Notes: generated from the sequence alone by a model not told the origin. Shown: positions 9,366-19,789, numbered from the stretch's first letter. The stretch: DNA of 64,000 nt from Rhodanobacter sp. FDAARGOS 1247 (GCF_016889805.1 NZ_CP069535.1:1178001-1242000), one strand, 5' to 3'. Numbers and translations: made by a program.

Positions 9366-10592
9366 TCAGCCATGGCTGGGATTCCGTGCATCGATCAGCT
9401 CGGCGATGGCCGCCGCGGCGCGATCGCCGGCCTGATCGTCCAGCCCGCCGCGCAGCGCCTGGTGCAATTGCTCGAAGGCGGCGACCACCGCGCCACGCCG
9501 CTCGCTGTCCTTGAACAGCGCCAGGGTGGCAGCAGCGAGGTTCTCCGCGGTGCAGTCGTCCTGCATCAGTTCCGGCACCAGCAGGCCGCCACCGATATCG
9601 ATGCCGCTGGCGCGTGCCAGGATGTTCGGCAGCGAATAGATGTCGGTCTTCAGCATCTTCAGCGCGCGGGCGATGCGATAGCTCATCGGTGCCACGCGAT
9701 AGCCCACCACCATCGGCCGCTTGGCCAGCATCGCCTCCAGCGTGGCGGTGCCCGACGCCAGCAGCACCACGTCGGCCGCCAGCATCGCCTCGTGCGCATG
9801 GCCGTCGAGCAGCAGCGGGCGGGATTCGCCCTGGGGGACGTGGGCGAGCAGCGCGTCGAGCTTCGCGCGGACCCGGGCGTTGGCCGCGGGAATGACCACG
9901 CGCAGGCCCGGGACGGCCGCGGCGACGCGACTGGCGGCCGCGATGAACGGCTGGCCCAGCCGGCTCAATTCGGAAAGCCGGCTGCCGGGCAGCACGGCGA
10001 GCACCGGCGCCTGTTGCGGCAACTGCAGCACGTCACGCGCGCCCACGCGGTCAGATACCAGGGCGAAACGGTCGGCCAGCGGATGCCCGACGAAGCGCGC
10101 ATCGATGCCGTGCTTCGCATAGATCGCCGGTTCCATCGGGAACAGGCAGAGCACCCGATGGGCGCTACGGCCGATCTTCTCGGCACGCTTCTCGCGCCAC
10201 GCCCATACCGACGGGCTGACGTAGTGCACGGTCAGCAGGCCGGCCTGTTTCAGGCGCTGCTCCACACCGAGGTTGAAATCCGGCGCGTCGATGCCGACCA
10301 CCACGTCGGGTTTCAGCTCGAACAGGCGCGCGACCAGCGCCTTGCGCAGGCGCAGCAGCCGGGGCAGGTGGAGGATGACTTCACTGAAACCGAACAGCGA
10401 CAACTCGTGGATGTCGTACCAGGACTCGAAGCCTTCGCGCTGCATGCGCGCGCCACCGATGCCCACGAAGCGCGCCTGCGGATAGCGTCGGCGCAAGGCG
10501 GCGATCAGGTCGGCGCCGAGCTGGTCGCCGGAGTCTTCGCCGGCAATGATGGCGATCAGGGGCGTTTGCGTGGAGACGTCGCTGTTTTGCAT
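9366..10592 (-). CDS. lpxB: lipid-A-disaccharide synthase
   Basis: LpxB joins UDP-2,3-diacylglucosamine and lipid X to make the lipid A disaccharide at the inner membrane. The 408-residue protein begins with [16 protein letters not shown], the family signature, followed by [24 protein letters not shown] and [13 protein letters not shown]. The C-terminal half carries the nucleotide-sugar binding region ([23 protein letters not shown]). It follows lpxA after a 63-bp gap that contains a perfect palindrome, and its stop may overlap the rnhB start. Confidence 0.97.
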   Translation of the reverse strand: MQNSDVSTQTPLIAIIAGEDSGDQLGADLIAALRRRYPQARFVGIGGARMQREGFESWYDIHELSLFGFSEVILHLPRLLRLRKALVARLFELKPDVVVGIDAPDFNLGVEQRLKQAGLLTVHYVSPSVWAWREKRAEKIGRSAHRVLCLFPMEPAIYAKHGIDARFVGHPLADRFALVSDRVGARDVLQLPQQAPVLAVLPGSRLSELSRLGQPFIAAASRVAAAVPGLRVVIPAANARVRAKLDALLAHVPQGESRPLLLDGHAHEAMLAADVVLLASGTATLEAMLAKRPMVVGYRVAPMSYRIARALKMLKTDIYSLPNILARASGIDIGGGLLVPELMQDDCTAENLAAATLALFKDSERRGAVVAAFEQLHQALRGGLDDQAGDRAAAAIAELIDARNPSHG

Positions 10593-10636
10593 TTCGTCTC
10601 CTTCGTGAGGCGAGAGCCAGAGCGCGTGCTTGATTT

Positions 10637-10663
10637 CCCGATAAGCGCGATGCGCTTATCGGG
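10637..10663. repeat. 27-bp perfect palindrome at the lpxA-lpxB junction
   Basis: CCCGATAAGCGC and GCGCTTATCGGG are separated by GAT. The palindrome includes the lpxA stop codon (10656-10658) and lies 45 bp before the lpxB start. It would make a stable hairpin in the lpx transcript, and may modulate transcript decay or readthrough. Confidence 0.8.
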
Positions 10664-11429
10664 CGAGCGCCCGCTCGCTGTGGTCGAGGAACTCCAGCAT
10701 GGCGCGCACGTCGTCGCTTTCGCGCGCCTGTTCGGCCAGCTTTTCGCGGGCTTCGGGCAGCGACAGGCCGGCCATGTACAGGGTGCGGTAGGCGCGCTTG
10801 ATCGCGGCGATCCGCGGCGCGTCGAAACCACGGCGCTTCAGGCCTTCGCTGTTGATGCCCCGCGGGCGCCCGTGCTGTTCGTTGGCCATCATCACGAACG
10901 GCGGCACGTCGTGGCCGACCAGGCAGCCCATGCCGATGAACGCATGCGCGCCGACCTTGCAGAACTGGTGCACGCCGGAGTAGCCGGACAGGATCGTCCA
11001 GTCGCCGATGCTGACGTGCCCGGCCAGCGCCGAGTAGTTGGAGAACACCACGTTGTTGCCGATCTGGCAGTCGTGCGCGATGTGCACGTACGCCAGCACC
11101 CAGTTGTCGTTGCCGAGCCGGGTGATCGCGCCACCGTCACCGGTGCCGCGGTTGATCGTGGTGAATTCGCGGATCAGGTTGCGGTCGCCGATCACCAGTT
11201 CGGTGCGTTCGCCCTGCCACTTCTTGTCCTGCGGATCGCCACCCAGCGAGGCGAACTGGTTGATCCGGTTGTCGCGGCCGATCCGGGTCGGACCCTCGAT
11301 CACCACATGCGGCCCGATCACGGTGCCTTCGCCGATCTCCACCTCGGCACCGATCACGCTGTACGCGCCGATGCTGACGTTGGCGCCGATGATGGCGGAG
11401 GGGTCGATCAATGCGGTGGGATGGATCAT
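10656..11429 (-). CDS. lpxA: acyl-ACP--UDP-N-acetylglucosamine O-acyltransferase
   Basis: LpxA catalyses the first step of lipid A synthesis, adding a hydroxyacyl chain to UDP-GlcNAc. The 257-residue product shows the left-handed beta-helix hexapeptide repeats, the catalytic histidine in [10 protein letters not shown] and the C-terminal helical part. The ATG at 11429 overlaps the fabZ stop by four bases (ATGA), implying translational coupling. The open frame extends 33 bp upstream but the [10 protein letters not shown] start is the conserved one. Confidence 0.98.
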   Translation of the reverse strand: MIHPTALIDPSAIIGANVSIGAYSVIGAEVEIGEGTVIGPHVVIEGPTRIGRDNRINQFASLGGDPQDKKWQGERTELVIGDRNLIREFTTINRGTGDGGAITRLGNDNWVLAYVHIAHDCQIGNNVVFSNYSALAGHVSIGDWTILSGYSGVHQFCKVGAHAFIGMGCLVGHDVPPFVMMANEQHGRPRGINSEGLKRRGFDAPRIAAIKRAYRTLYMAGLSLPEAREKLAEQARESDDVRAMLEFLDHSERALAR

Positions 11430-11899
11430 TTGCCCGACCTCGCGGCGCACATCAATTCGCAACTGGCCACTTCCTTGCCATCGACCAGGGAGCGGGCCTC
11501 GAAGATGCCCATGCCGCGCATCAGCCGCTTCAGGCTGACTTCCATGCGCAACTGGTCGCCGGGAACCACCGGGGCGCTGAAGCGCGCGTTGTCGACCTTG
11601 ACCAGGTAGAACAGCGGGCTGACCTTGTCGCCCTTCATGTGGCGGCTGACCTGGGTCAGCAGGCCGGCGGCCTGCGCCATCGCCTCGATGATCAGTACGC
11701 CGGGCATTACCGGATGACTGGGGAAATGGCCCTGGAAGAACGGCTCGTTGATGGTCACGTTCTTGATCGCGACCACGCTGACCTCGGGTACGATCTCGAT
11801 CACTCGGTCCACCAGCAGGAACGGGTAGCGGTGGGGGAGCAATTCCCGGATCTGCTCCACATCGATCGGCAGGGTCATGAAGTCGCTGTTTTCACTCAT
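11426..11899 (-). CDS. fabZ: 3-hydroxyacyl-ACP dehydratase FabZ
   Basis: FabZ dehydrates 3-hydroxyacyl-ACP in fatty acid elongation and competes with LpxA/LpxD for hydroxyacyl-ACP. The 157-residue hotdog-fold protein has [14 protein letters not shown], the catalytic [20 protein letters not shown] (His and Glu) and the usual length. The ATG at 11899 overlaps the end of lpxD by eight bases and the stop overlaps lpxA, so the three genes are tightly coupled. Confidence 0.98.
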   Translation of the reverse strand: MSENSDFMTLPIDVEQIRELLPHRYPFLLVDRVIEIVPEVSVVAIKNVTINEPFFQGHFPSHPVMPGVLIIEAMAQAAGLLTQVSRHMKGDKVSPLFYLVKVDNARFSAPVVPGDQLRMEVSLKRLMRGMGIFEARSLVDGKEVASCELMCAARSGK

Positions 11900-12920
11900 T
11901 GTCGCTGTCCTTCTCCAGCGTCGACAGTCGACGCGCGTACTCGTCCAGATGTTTGAAGCGCGCCGCATTCTTCCGCCACTGGCGGTTGTCCTGCAGGGGC
12001 ACGCCCGATGAATATTCGCCAGGTTCGCGGATCGAATGCGTGACCAGGCTCTTGGCGGTAATGGTAACCCGGTCGGCCAGTTCCAGATGGCCAAGCACGC
12101 CGGCGTTGCCGCCGATCATGCAGTAACGGCCGATCCTGGCGCTGCCGGCTACCGCGGCGCAGCCGGCCATCGCGGTGTGCGCGCCGACGTGCACGTTGTG
12201 GGCGATCTGGATCTGGTTGTCCAGCCGTACGTCCTCTTCCAGCACGGTGTCGTCCAGTGCGCCGCGGTCGATCGTGGTGTTGGCGCCGATCTCGCAATCG
12301 TCGCCGATGCGCACGCCGCCGAGCTGGGGCAGCTTGATCCAGTGGTCCCGGTCGAAGGCCAGGCCGAAGCCGTCCGAGCCGATCACCGCACCGGGGTGCA
12401 CCAGCACGCGCTGGCCCAGCGTGACCCGGGTCACCAGGGTCACCCGGGCGACCAGCCGCGAATGCGCGCCGACCGTGCAGTCCTCGCCGACGATGCAGTG
12501 TGGACCGAGTACCACTCCCTCCGCGATCACCGCACGCTCGCCGACAACGCAGCCCGGCCCGACGCTGGCGCCGGGATCGACCTGCGCGCTGTCGGCCACC
12601 ACGGCGCTGGGGTGGATGCCCGCCGCGGCGGCAGGCATCCGTTCGAACAGGGCGGCAAGTTTCGCGTAGGCCACATAGGGATCGGAGGCGACCAGCGCCG
12701 CCGTCGGGCACGCGGCCAGGTCCGCTTCGCGCAACACCACCACGCCGGCGCGGGTGGCTGCCAGCTGGCCGCTGTACTTGCTGTTGGACAGGAAGCTGAG
12801 CTGGCTGGGACCGGCGCCCGCCAGAGTGCCGACGCCGTCGATCACCCGCGCGCCATCGCCGCTTGCGACCAGGCCGAACCGCTCGGCCAGCCCGGCCACC
12901 GTGTAATGGATTGTGCTCAT
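11892..12920 (-). CDS. lpxD: UDP-3-O-(3-hydroxyacyl)glucosamine N-acyltransferase
   Basis: LpxD adds the N-linked hydroxyacyl chain in lipid A synthesis. The 342-residue protein has the N-terminal uridine-binding domain (QLSFLSNSKY), then hexapeptide repeats with the catalytic region IAHNVHVGAHTAMAGCAAVAG and the GGNAGVLGHLE segment. It starts 70 bp after the terminator that follows bamA, so it probably heads its own transcript. The skp/ompH gene commonly found between bamA and lpxD is not present. Confidence 0.97.
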   Translation of the reverse strand: MSTIHYTVAGLAERFGLVASGDGARVIDGVGTLAGAGPSQLSFLSNSKYSGQLAATRAGVVVLREADLAACPTAALVASDPYVAYAKLAALFERMPAAAAGIHPSAVVADSAQVDPGASVGPGCVVGERAVIAEGVVLGPHCIVGEDCTVGAHSRLVARVTLVTRVTLGQRVLVHPGAVIGSDGFGLAFDRDHWIKLPQLGGVRIGDDCEIGANTTIDRGALDDTVLEEDVRLDNQIQIAHNVHVGAHTAMAGCAAVAGSARIGRYCMIGGNAGVLGHLELADRVTITAKSLVTHSIREPGEYSSGVPLQDNRQWRKNAARFKHLDEYARRLSTLEKDSDNE

Positions 12921-12990
12921 GCTTGCTCCGGAACCTGCCGGCCATTGTAGAGGGTGGCGGCGCGGCGTGCAGTCGACCCTTCCGGCAAAA

Positions 12991-13015
12991 GAAAGCGCGG
13001 CCGGGCCGCGCTTTC
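12991..13015 (-). terminator. rho-independent terminator after bamA
   Basis: Twelve-base arms GAAAGCGCGGCC and GGCCGCGCTTTC form a strong hairpin. On the minus strand it is followed by TTTT, about 20 bases after the bamA stop. It separates bamA from lpxD. Confidence 0.85.
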
Positions 13016-13035
13016 CGATCCACTTCCGGATGGAA

Positions 13036-15462
13036 TCAGAACTGGCTGCCGAAGGTGAACTGGATGCGTTCCTCGTAATGGCGATCGGCGTCCTTGGAGC
13101 GGAACGGCACGGCCAGGCTGATGATCAGCGGGCCGATCGGCGCCTGCCACTGCAGCGAGAGACCGGTTGATGCGCGCAGTTCGGAGGCATCGAAGCTCTT
13201 GTAGTCCTTGTACACGTTGCCGACGTCCATGAACCAGGACACGCGGGCGGTGTTGACGTCCTTCAGGAACGGCAACGGCAGGAAGACCTGGGCCGTGCCC
13301 AGGACCTTGAACGCGCCGCCGATCGGCTGGGAGTAGTAGGCGCCGTTGTTGCACATGCCCTTGGCATCAGGCGTGCTGCCATCGATGCACACGCGCGGAC
13401 CCAGGGTGTTGTCCTGGAAGCCGCGCACGTCGCGCACGCCGCCGGCGTAGTAGTTCTGCCAGAACGGCAGGTCCTGGCGCATGTCGGTGATGATGTGGCC
13501 CTGGTTGACATTGTCGGCCTTGCTGGCCGCGGCCAGCGCATCGTAGGCATCGTCGCTGAGGCCGTTCTTGCCATAGGTCTTGCCGTAGCCGACCTGGCCA
13601 TCCAGATACAGCACGAAGCCCTTGCCGATCGGCCAGTAGTGGTTGAGTTCGGTGTTGAGTTTCCAGTACTGCACGGTCGAGCCGGGCAGGGCGACGTCGG
13701 TCGAGGCCGAGATCAGGCCGCCGCGGGTCGGCGCCCAGTAGCCGTTGCGGGTGTCGTGGTTCCAGCCCAGCGTGCCGGTCCAGGTGTGGATCGTCTTGTT
13801 GCCGATCTCGTTCTGGTAGTCGATCAGCACCAGCGGACTGTAGCCCGGGTACAGGTTGACCTTGTTGCTGCTGATGCCCAGGCCCACGCGCAAGCCGTCG
13901 GTTTCGCTGATCGGAATGCCGAGATAGGAGGAGAAACTTGTCGTGCTTGTCGCGTAGTTGGCGAAGTCGGTGTTGCCGTAGTCGGTCTTCGAGTACGAGG
14001 CGCTGTAGCCGATGCCGATGCCGCTGTCGGTGAGGTAGGGGTTGTAGTAATTCAGTCCAAGGCGGGTGTAGTACGTGCTGCGCTCGCCGCTGATCGAGAA
14101 GCTGTCGCCGGTGCCGAACAGGTTGTTCTGCGACACCGAGGCATTCAGGATGATGCCGGAGTACTGCGAGTAGCCGATGCCGAACTGCATGCTGCCGGCC
14201 GACTGCTCCTCCACCTTGACGGTGACGTCCACCTTGTCCTGGGTGCCCGGGACGCGCGTCTTGTCGATGTCGACCGTCTTGAAGTAGCCCAGCCGCTGCA
14301 GGCGGACCTTGGAACGGTCGATGGCGGCCTGCGAATACCAGGAACCCTCCAGCTGGCGCAGCTCGCGGCGCAGCACGCCGTCCTCGGTGCGCGTATTGCC
14401 CTGGAAGATCACCCGGCGCACGTAGACGCGCTGGCCGGGCTCGATGTACATGGTCAGGTCGACCGTGCGCTTTTCCTTGTCCAGCTTGGGAATCGGCGTG
14501 ACCTTGGCATAGGCATAGCCGATGTTGGCCAGTACCGCCTTGATCGCCTTGCTGCTGGCTTCGATCGCGGCACGATTGAAGGTAGCGCCCGCCTTGGTGA
14601 AGACGAGTGAGCGCATGGTCTTTTCAGGCAGGATCAGGTCGCCCAGCAACTTCACGTCGCTGACCGTATAGACCTCGCCTTCCTTGATGCTGGCGTCGAT
14701 GTACATCGAACGCTTATCCGGTGCGATCGCTACCTGGGTGGAGTCGATGCCGAAGTCGGCGTAGCCGCGATCCATGTAGTAGGACTGCAGCTTCTCGAGG
14801 TCGCCGGACAGCTTTTCGCGCGAATACTGGTCATCCTTCGAATACCAGGACATCCAGCTGCTGGTGTCCGATTCGAAACCCTCGCGGATGTCCTTGTCGC
14901 TGAAGGCATGGTTGCCGAGGATGTTCAATTCCTTGATCTTGGCGGCCTTGCCTTCGCGGATCTCGATCTCGATGGCGACGCGGTTGCGATCCAGCCGGGT
15001 CACGTGGGGTTCGACCGAAACGTTGTACTTGCCACGGTTGTAATACTGCCGGATCAGTTCCTGCTGCACGTTGTCCAGCGCCAGCCGGTCGAAGGTCTCG
15101 CCCTCGGTGAGGCCGATCTCCTTCAGGCCCTTCTTGAGGTCGTCGGTCTTGATGTCCTTGTTGCCGCGCAGGGTCAGCTTGGCAATCGAGGGGCGCTCGA
15201 CCACCTTGATCACCAGGATGCTGCCTTCGCGATCCATCTCGACGTCGCTGAAGAACTTGGTCTGGTACAGCGCGCGGATGGCGCGCTGCGCCCCGTCGTT
15301 GGTCAGCTGGTCGCCCTTGTTGATCGGCAGATAGTTGTAGACGGTACCGGCGGAAATCCGGCTGAGGCCGTCAATGCGGATGTCCGACACCACGAAGGGA
15401 TCGAACGCGAACGCATTGGCGGAGAGGGAGGCAAGCAGGATCAGCGCGGCGATACGCTTCAT
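13036..15462 (-). CDS. bamA: outer membrane protein assembly factor BamA
   Basis: BamA is the core of the beta-barrel assembly machine in the outer membrane. The 808-residue precursor has a signal peptide (LILLASLSANAFA), five POTRA domains over about 25-425 (DIRIDGLSRIS opens POTRA1) and a C-terminal 16-strand barrel. The barrel carries VRGF in GGVRDVRGFQDNTLGP, the conserved lid-loop motif. The chain ends with FTFGSQF, a C-terminal aromatic as expected for the beta-signal. It follows rseP after a 198-bp gap and is followed by a strong terminator. Confidence 0.98.
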   Translation of the reverse strand: MKRIAALILLASLSANAFAFDPFVVSDIRIDGLSRISAGTVYNYLPINKGDQLTNDGAQRAIRALYQTKFFSDVEMDREGSILVIKVVERPSIAKLTLRGNKDIKTDDLKKGLKEIGLTEGETFDRLALDNVQQELIRQYYNRGKYNVSVEPHVTRLDRNRVAIEIEIREGKAAKIKELNILGNHAFSDKDIREGFESDTSSWMSWYSKDDQYSREKLSGDLEKLQSYYMDRGYADFGIDSTQVAIAPDKRSMYIDASIKEGEVYTVSDVKLLGDLILPEKTMRSLVFTKAGATFNRAAIEASSKAIKAVLANIGYAYAKVTPIPKLDKEKRTVDLTMYIEPGQRVYVRRVIFQGNTRTEDGVLRRELRQLEGSWYSQAAIDRSKVRLQRLGYFKTVDIDKTRVPGTQDKVDVTVKVEEQSAGSMQFGIGYSQYSGIILNASVSQNNLFGTGDSFSISGERSTYYTRLGLNYYNPYLTDSGIGIGYSASYSKTDYGNTDFANYATSTTSFSSYLGIPISETDGLRVGLGISSNKVNLYPGYSPLVLIDYQNEIGNKTIHTWTGTLGWNHDTRNGYWAPTRGGLISASTDVALPGSTVQYWKLNTELNHYWPIGKGFVLYLDGQVGYGKTYGKNGLSDDAYDALAAASKADNVNQGHIITDMRQDLPFWQNYYAGGVRDVRGFQDNTLGPRVCIDGSTPDAKGMCNNGAYYSQPIGGAFKVLGTAQVFLPLPFLKDVNTARVSWFMDVGNVYKDYKSFDASELRASTGLSLQWQAPIGPLIISLAVPFRSKDADRHYEERIQFTFGSQF

Positions 15463-15660
15463 CGTCGATTCCGTTGGGTTATTTCGATGAAGCGGCCAGC
15501 GCGGCCGCCCCGATCAAGAGCAAGGGGCAGGGACGAACCCCTTCCCGAAAAAGAAACGCACCCTGCCGAGACAGGGAGCGACCTGAAACACCGCTGCAGC
15601 TTGCCGCGGCTGGCGCAGTCAGGCCTGTCATCGTGATCCCGTTGTCGCCGTGCGTCGGCA

Positions 15661-17010
15661 TCACGACGGCAGCATGCGATGGATGTCGTTGTAGAAAGCC
15701 AGCCCCATCAGGGTAAACAGCAAGGCGATGCCGATGTACTGGCCGACCACCATCGTCTGTTCGCTGACCGGACTGCCCTTGACCAACTCCACAAGATAAT
15801 ACAGCAGGTGCCCGCCATCCAGGACCGGGATCGGCAGCAGGTTGAGGATCGCCAGGCTCAGCGAAACCAGCGCCAGGAAGTTGAGGAACCAGGGCAGGCC
15901 CATGCTGGCCGACTGGTTGGCCACCGAGGCGATGCCGATCACGCCGGACAGGTTGTTGGTCGAAGCCTGGCCGCTGATCATCTTGCCGATCAGGTTGAAG
16001 GTCTGCGCGGTATTGCGCCAGGTGGCGTCGAGCGAGGCGGAAAACGCCCTGATCGGCCCGTAACGCAAGGTGACCTGTTCGGGGCCGGGGCCATTGACGC
16101 CGATGATCCAGCTGACCGGCTGGCCTTCGATGGATTCGTGCCGCGCGTCGACCGCCAGCACGAGTGGCTTGCCGCCCCGTTCGATCGCCAGTTTCAGGTG
16201 CGGCGATTTTGCGGCCTCGAGTGGCACCAGTTTCTGGAACGCGGCGTAGTCGCTCACCGGCTGGCCGTTGATCGAGACGATCCGGTCGCCGCCCTGCATG
16301 CCGCCAAGTGCCGCCGGCATGCCGGGCAGCACGCTGGCGGCGATCGCCGGGGACGAGGCCAGCTTCAGCCCCAGTTGATCCAGATAGCTGGCCACGCCTT
16401 CGCCGGCGGGCAGTTCGTCCAGCGGCAACACCAGTTCGCGCTGGCGACCATCGGTGCCCCGAACGGTCAGCGGCAGCGGCGAACGCCCGAGCAGGGCGTT
16501 GACCACGCCGTCCATCGCATCGGTATAGGTGCCTACCTCTTCGCCATCGACGCGGAGGATGCGGTCACCAGGCTGGATGCCGGCCCTGGCGGCGATGCTC
16601 TGCGGCGTGGCGGTGACCAGCGGGGCGGCATCGGGCCGGCCCAGCATGAACATCAGCCAGAACGCGGCGACGGTGAAGATCAGGTTGAAGCCCGGGCCGG
16701 CGGCGACGATGGCGATGCGCTTCCACACCGACTTGCCGGTGAATTCCTGCGACTGCAACGCGGGGTCGACCTCGCCCTCGCGGGCGTCCAGCATCTTGAC
16801 GTAACCGCCCAGCGGAATCGCGGCGATCTGGTATTCGGTGCCGTCGCGGCCGATGCGTTTCCAGATCGCGTTGCCGAAACCGACCGAGAAGCGCAGCACC
16901 TTGACCCCACAGCGGCGCGCGACCCAGTAATGGCCAAACTCATGGAAGGTCACCAGCACGCCGAGCGTGACCAGCAACCAGAACACCGAGCCGAAGAAGG
17001 AAGTCATCAA
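15661..17010 (-). CDS. rseP: RIP metalloprotease RseP
   Basis: RseP is the site-2 protease that cleaves RseA and signal-peptide remnants within the inner membrane. The 449-residue protein has the zinc motif HEFGH at about 23-27 in the first transmembrane segment, two central PDZ domains (QSIAARAGIQPGDRIL and AALGGMQGGDRIVSING) and the second active-site motif NLLPIPVLDGGHLLYY. Its length matches E. coli RseP (450). It lies between dxr (34 bp upstream) and bamA, the usual order. Confidence 0.97.
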   Translation of the reverse strand: MMTSFFGSVFWLLVTLGVLVTFHEFGHYWVARRCGVKVLRFSVGFGNAIWKRIGRDGTEYQIAAIPLGGYVKMLDAREGEVDPALQSQEFTGKSVWKRIAIVAAGPGFNLIFTVAAFWLMFMLGRPDAAPLVTATPQSIAARAGIQPGDRILRVDGEEVGTYTDAMDGVVNALLGRSPLPLTVRGTDGRQRELVLPLDELPAGEGVASYLDQLGLKLASSPAIAASVLPGMPAALGGMQGGDRIVSINGQPVSDYAAFQKLVPLEAAKSPHLKLAIERGGKPLVLAVDARHESIEGQPVSWIIGVNGPGPEQVTLRYGPIRAFSASLDATWRNTAQTFNLIGKMISGQASTNNLSGVIGIASVANQSASMGLPWFLNFLALVSLSLAILNLLPIPVLDGGHLLYYLVELVKGSPVSEQTMVVGQYIGIALLFTLMGLAFYNDIHRMLPS

Positions 17011-17043
17011 GTACCGGGGCAGAAAGTCATCGGAGCAAGAATA

Positions 17044-18219
17044 TCAGCAAGCATTGCGCAGGACGCGCCGGGCGGCCTCCCGCGCCATGCGGTCGCGTTC
17101 ACAAAGCGTTCCAACATCGACCACGGCTTGCGCCGGCAGTTCCGCAAGTACCGACTCGACCACGTCGGCGATCGACAGGAAGGGCAGTGCGCCGCCGAGG
17201 AAGGCTTCCACGGCGACCTCGTTGGCCGCGTTCAGCACGGCGGGGGCGTCGCCGCCGGCACGCAAGGCCTGGAAGGCCAGCGCCAGGCAGCGGAAGGTGA
17301 CCAGGTCCGGCGGCTCGAACTGCAGCGGGGCGCACCGGGCCAGGTCCAGCGAAGGCACGCCGGACTCGATCCGTTCCGGCCAGGCCAGGGCATGGGCGAT
17401 CGCGGTGCGCATGTCCGGGTTGCCCAGCTGGGCCAGCACCGAGCCGTCGACGTACTCGACCATCGAGTGGATCAGGCTCTGCGGGTGCACCACCACGTCG
17501 ATGACCTCGGCCGGCGCGGCGAACAGGTGGTGGGCCTCGATGACTTCCAGGCCCTTGTTCATCAGGGTGGCCGAGTCGACCGAGATCTTGCGCCCCATCA
17601 CCCAGTTCGGGTGCTTGCAGGCCTGGTCCGGCGTGATGCCGGCCAGTTCGGCCCGCGTGCGGCCGCGGAACGGGCCACCCGAGGCAGTCAGGACCAGCCG
17701 GCGCACGCCACTTCGAGCCAGCTCGGGTCGGCCGCCGGGCAGGCACTGGAAGATCGCGTTGTGTTCGGAATCGACGGGAATCAGCGCGCCCTTGCCGGTG
17801 GCGACGGCCTCCAGCAGCAGCGGGCCGGCCATCACGATGGATTCCTTGTTGGCCAGCAGCAGGCGCTTGCCCGTGCGCGCGGCGGCCAGCGTGGACTCCA
17901 GTCCCGCGGCGCCCACGATGGCGGCCACCACGGTGTCGCACAGCTGGCCGGAAGCGGCCGTGGTCAGCGCGGCATGGCCGCTGGCCACCTCGCAACGCAC
18001 CCCCGCGGCGCCCAGGCGACGGGCCAGTTCGCCTTCCAGCGCAGGATCGGCGATCACCGCCAGTTCGGGCCGGTGTTTCACGCACAAGTCGACCAGGGCC
18101 TCGACCTGGCGGTGCGCCGTCAGCACCGTGGCACGAAAGCGCCCGGGGTGACGCGCGATCACGTCGAGCGTGCTGCCACCGATCGAGCCGGTGGCGCCGA
18201 GTACGGCAATGTCCTGCAT
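17044..18219 (-). CDS. dxr: 1-deoxy-D-xylulose-5-phosphate reductoisomerase
   Basis: Dxr makes MEP, the committed step of the non-mevalonate isoprenoid pathway. The 391-residue product has the NADPH motif [15 protein letters not shown] at the N-terminus, the [12 protein letters not shown] segment and the substrate loop region ([10 protein letters not shown] and [23 protein letters not shown]). Only one base separates its start from the cdsA stop, so they are cotranscribed. It supplies precursors for UppS, encoded two genes upstream. Confidence 0.98.
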   Translation of the reverse strand: MQDIAVLGATGSIGGSTLDVIARHPGRFRATVLTAHRQVEALVDLCVKHRPELAVIADPALEGELARRLGAAGVRCEVASGHAALTTAASGQLCDTVVAAIVGAAGLESTLAAARTGKRLLLANKESIVMAGPLLLEAVATGKGALIPVDSEHNAIFQCLPGGRPELARSGVRRLVLTASGGPFRGRTRAELAGITPDQACKHPNWVMGRKISVDSATLMNKGLEVIEAHHLFAAPAEVIDVVVHPQSLIHSMVEYVDGSVLAQLGNPDMRTAIAHALAWPERIESGVPSLDLARCAPLQFEPPDLVTFRCLALAFQALRAGGDAPAVLNAANEVAVEAFLGGALPFLSIADVVESVLAELPAQAVVDVGTLCERDRMAREAARRVLRNAC

Positions 18220-18220
18220 G

Positions 18221-19039
18221 TCAGATGTCCAGCAACAGCAGGCCGGCGGCGAACACCGGCAGCGCGGCGAATACGCTGTCCAGTCGATCCATCAGGCCGC
18301 CGTGGCCGGGAAAGATGCTGCCCGAATCCTTTACCTGGGCGTGCCGCTTCATCAGGCTTTCCAGCAGGTCGCCCACGATCGATATCGCCACCGTGGCAGC
18401 GGCCAGCACCGCCAGCGCAAGCAGCGAGCTCCCGCGCACGCCGAGCAGCCAGCCACCCACATCGGCGACCAGCACGCCGGCGACCATCGCGCCGTATGCA
18501 CCGGCCCAGGTCTTGCCGGGACTGATCTGCGGCGCCAGCTTGCGCTTGCCGAAGGTGCGGCCGCTGAAATACGCGCCGATGTCCGAGGCCCACACGATCA
18601 CCAGGGCCAGCAGGGTCCACCAGTGACCGTGCGGCAGGCGGCCGTGGATGCTGGTGAGTGCGACCCAGGTGGGGAAGATCACGAAGACGCCGGCGATCAG
18701 CTTCAAGGTCAGGTTCTCGCGCGTGGGCGCGGCGCCGAACGTGAAATGGCGCAGCCACAGGCAGGCCACCACCCACCAGGCCACGCCGACGGCGAGCAGC
18801 CACGGTGTCCATGCGCTGCCCCGGGCAAGCCAGAGCAGGATGAAGACGCCGGCAGCCGCGAGCAGCAGCACGATCCGCGCCGAACGGTTCTTCAGTCCGC
18901 TCAGCTGGGCCCATTCCCACCAGGCGGCGAGGAAGGCCAGCGCGACGATCGCACCGAAGATGCCGGTGGACGGCAGCAGGATGATCAGGATCGCCAGCGG
19001 CGCGAGCACCAGGGCGGTGAGAATGCGCTGAAGCAGCAT
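18221..19039 (-). CDS. cdsA: phosphatidate cytidylyltransferase
   Basis: CdsA makes CDP-diacylglycerol, the precursor of all phospholipids, in the inner membrane. The 272-residue protein has about eight hydrophobic segments and the C-terminal family signature with [19 protein letters not shown] (the S-x-G-x-GGxxDRxDS pattern). It is 9 bp downstream of uppS and 1 bp upstream of dxr. Confidence 0.97.
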   Translation of the reverse strand: MLLQRILTALVLAPLAILIILLPSTGIFGAIVALAFLAAWWEWAQLSGLKNRSARIVLLLAAAGVFILLWLARGSAWTPWLLAVGVAWWVVACLWLRHFTFGAAPTRENLTLKLIAGVFVIFPTWVALTSIHGRLPHGHWWTLLALVIVWASDIGAYFSGRTFGKRKLAPQISPGKTWAGAYGAMVAGVLVADVGGWLLGVRGSSLLALAVLAAATVAISIVGDLLESLMKRHAQVKDSGSIFPGHGGLMDRLDSVFAALPVFAAGLLLLDI

Positions 19040-19048
19040 GGGAATCCT

Positions 19049-19789
19049 CTAGGAAACTGGGGTGACCTGCTCGCCGGTACGGCCAAAACGGCGCTCCCGG
19101 CGGGCATAGTCTTCGATGGCCCGGCGCAGGCAAGCCTGGTCGAAATCGGGCCACAAGGTATCGGTAAAGTACAGCTCGGCGTACGCGACCTGCCACAACA
19201 GGAAGTTGCTGATGCGGCATTCGCCGCCGGTGCGGATGAACAGGTCCAGCGGCGGCAGTTCGGCCAGGCTCATCCACCGGCCAAGTCGGGCCTCATCGAT
19301 GTCGTCCGCGCGCAATTCGCCGCGAGCCACCGCGGCGGCGGCTTGGCGGCTGGCCTGCACGATGTCCCAGCGGCCGCCGTAGCTCACCGCGATGTTCACC
19401 TGCAGCCGGTCGTTGCCGGCGGTGCGCGCCATCGCCGCCTGCATCCGCTCGCGCAGGTTCGCCTCGAAGGCGTCGAGATTGCCGATGAAGCGCAGCCGCA
19501 CGCCGTGGCCGTGCAGTTCGTCCACTTCCTTGTCCAGTGCCCGCACGAACAGCCCCATCAGCGCGCCCACTTCTTCCTGCGGGCGTTGCCAGTTTTCGCT
19601 GGAGAACGCGAACAGGGTCAGCGCCTTCACGCCTTCGCGCAGGCAGGCCTCGATCACTTCGCGCACGGCCTTGCGGCCGGCGTTGTGGCCGAAGCTGCGG
19701 GGGCGATGCCGTGCTTTCGCCCAGCGCCCGTTGCCATCCATCACGATGGCGATGTGGCGCGGCACCTGGGCGACGTCGGCGCCGGGCAT
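19049..19789 (-). CDS. uppS: isoprenyl transferase (undecaprenyl diphosphate synthase)
   Basis: UppS condenses isopentenyl diphosphate onto farnesyl diphosphate to make the C55 carrier for peptidoglycan and O-antigen. The 246-residue protein has HIAIVMDGNGRWAKARHRPR with the catalytic aspartate, ALTLFAFSSENWQRP, the DLFIRTGGECRISNFLLWQ motif and a conserved C-terminus. The ATG at 19789 lies 17 bp after the frr stop; its ribosome binding site is weak. The reading frame stays open across frr but that part is a shadow. Confidence 0.97.
   Translation of the reverse strand: MPGADVAQVPRHIAIVMDGNGRWAKARHRPRSFGHNAGRKAVREVIEACLREGVKALTLFAFSSENWQRPQEEVGALMGLFVRALDKEVDELHGHGVRLRFIGNLDAFEANLRERMQAAMARTAGNDRLQVNIAVSYGGRWDIVQASRQAAAAVARGELRADDIDEARLGRWMSLAELPPLDLFIRTGGECRISNFLLWQVAYAELYFTDTLWPDFDQACLRRAIEDYARRERRFGRTGEQVTPVS

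Noticed and set aside
15479..15664. Small open frame between bamA and rseP
   Set aside because: No ribosome binding site or recognisable feature; it lies in the 198-bp gap and overlaps the rseP end.
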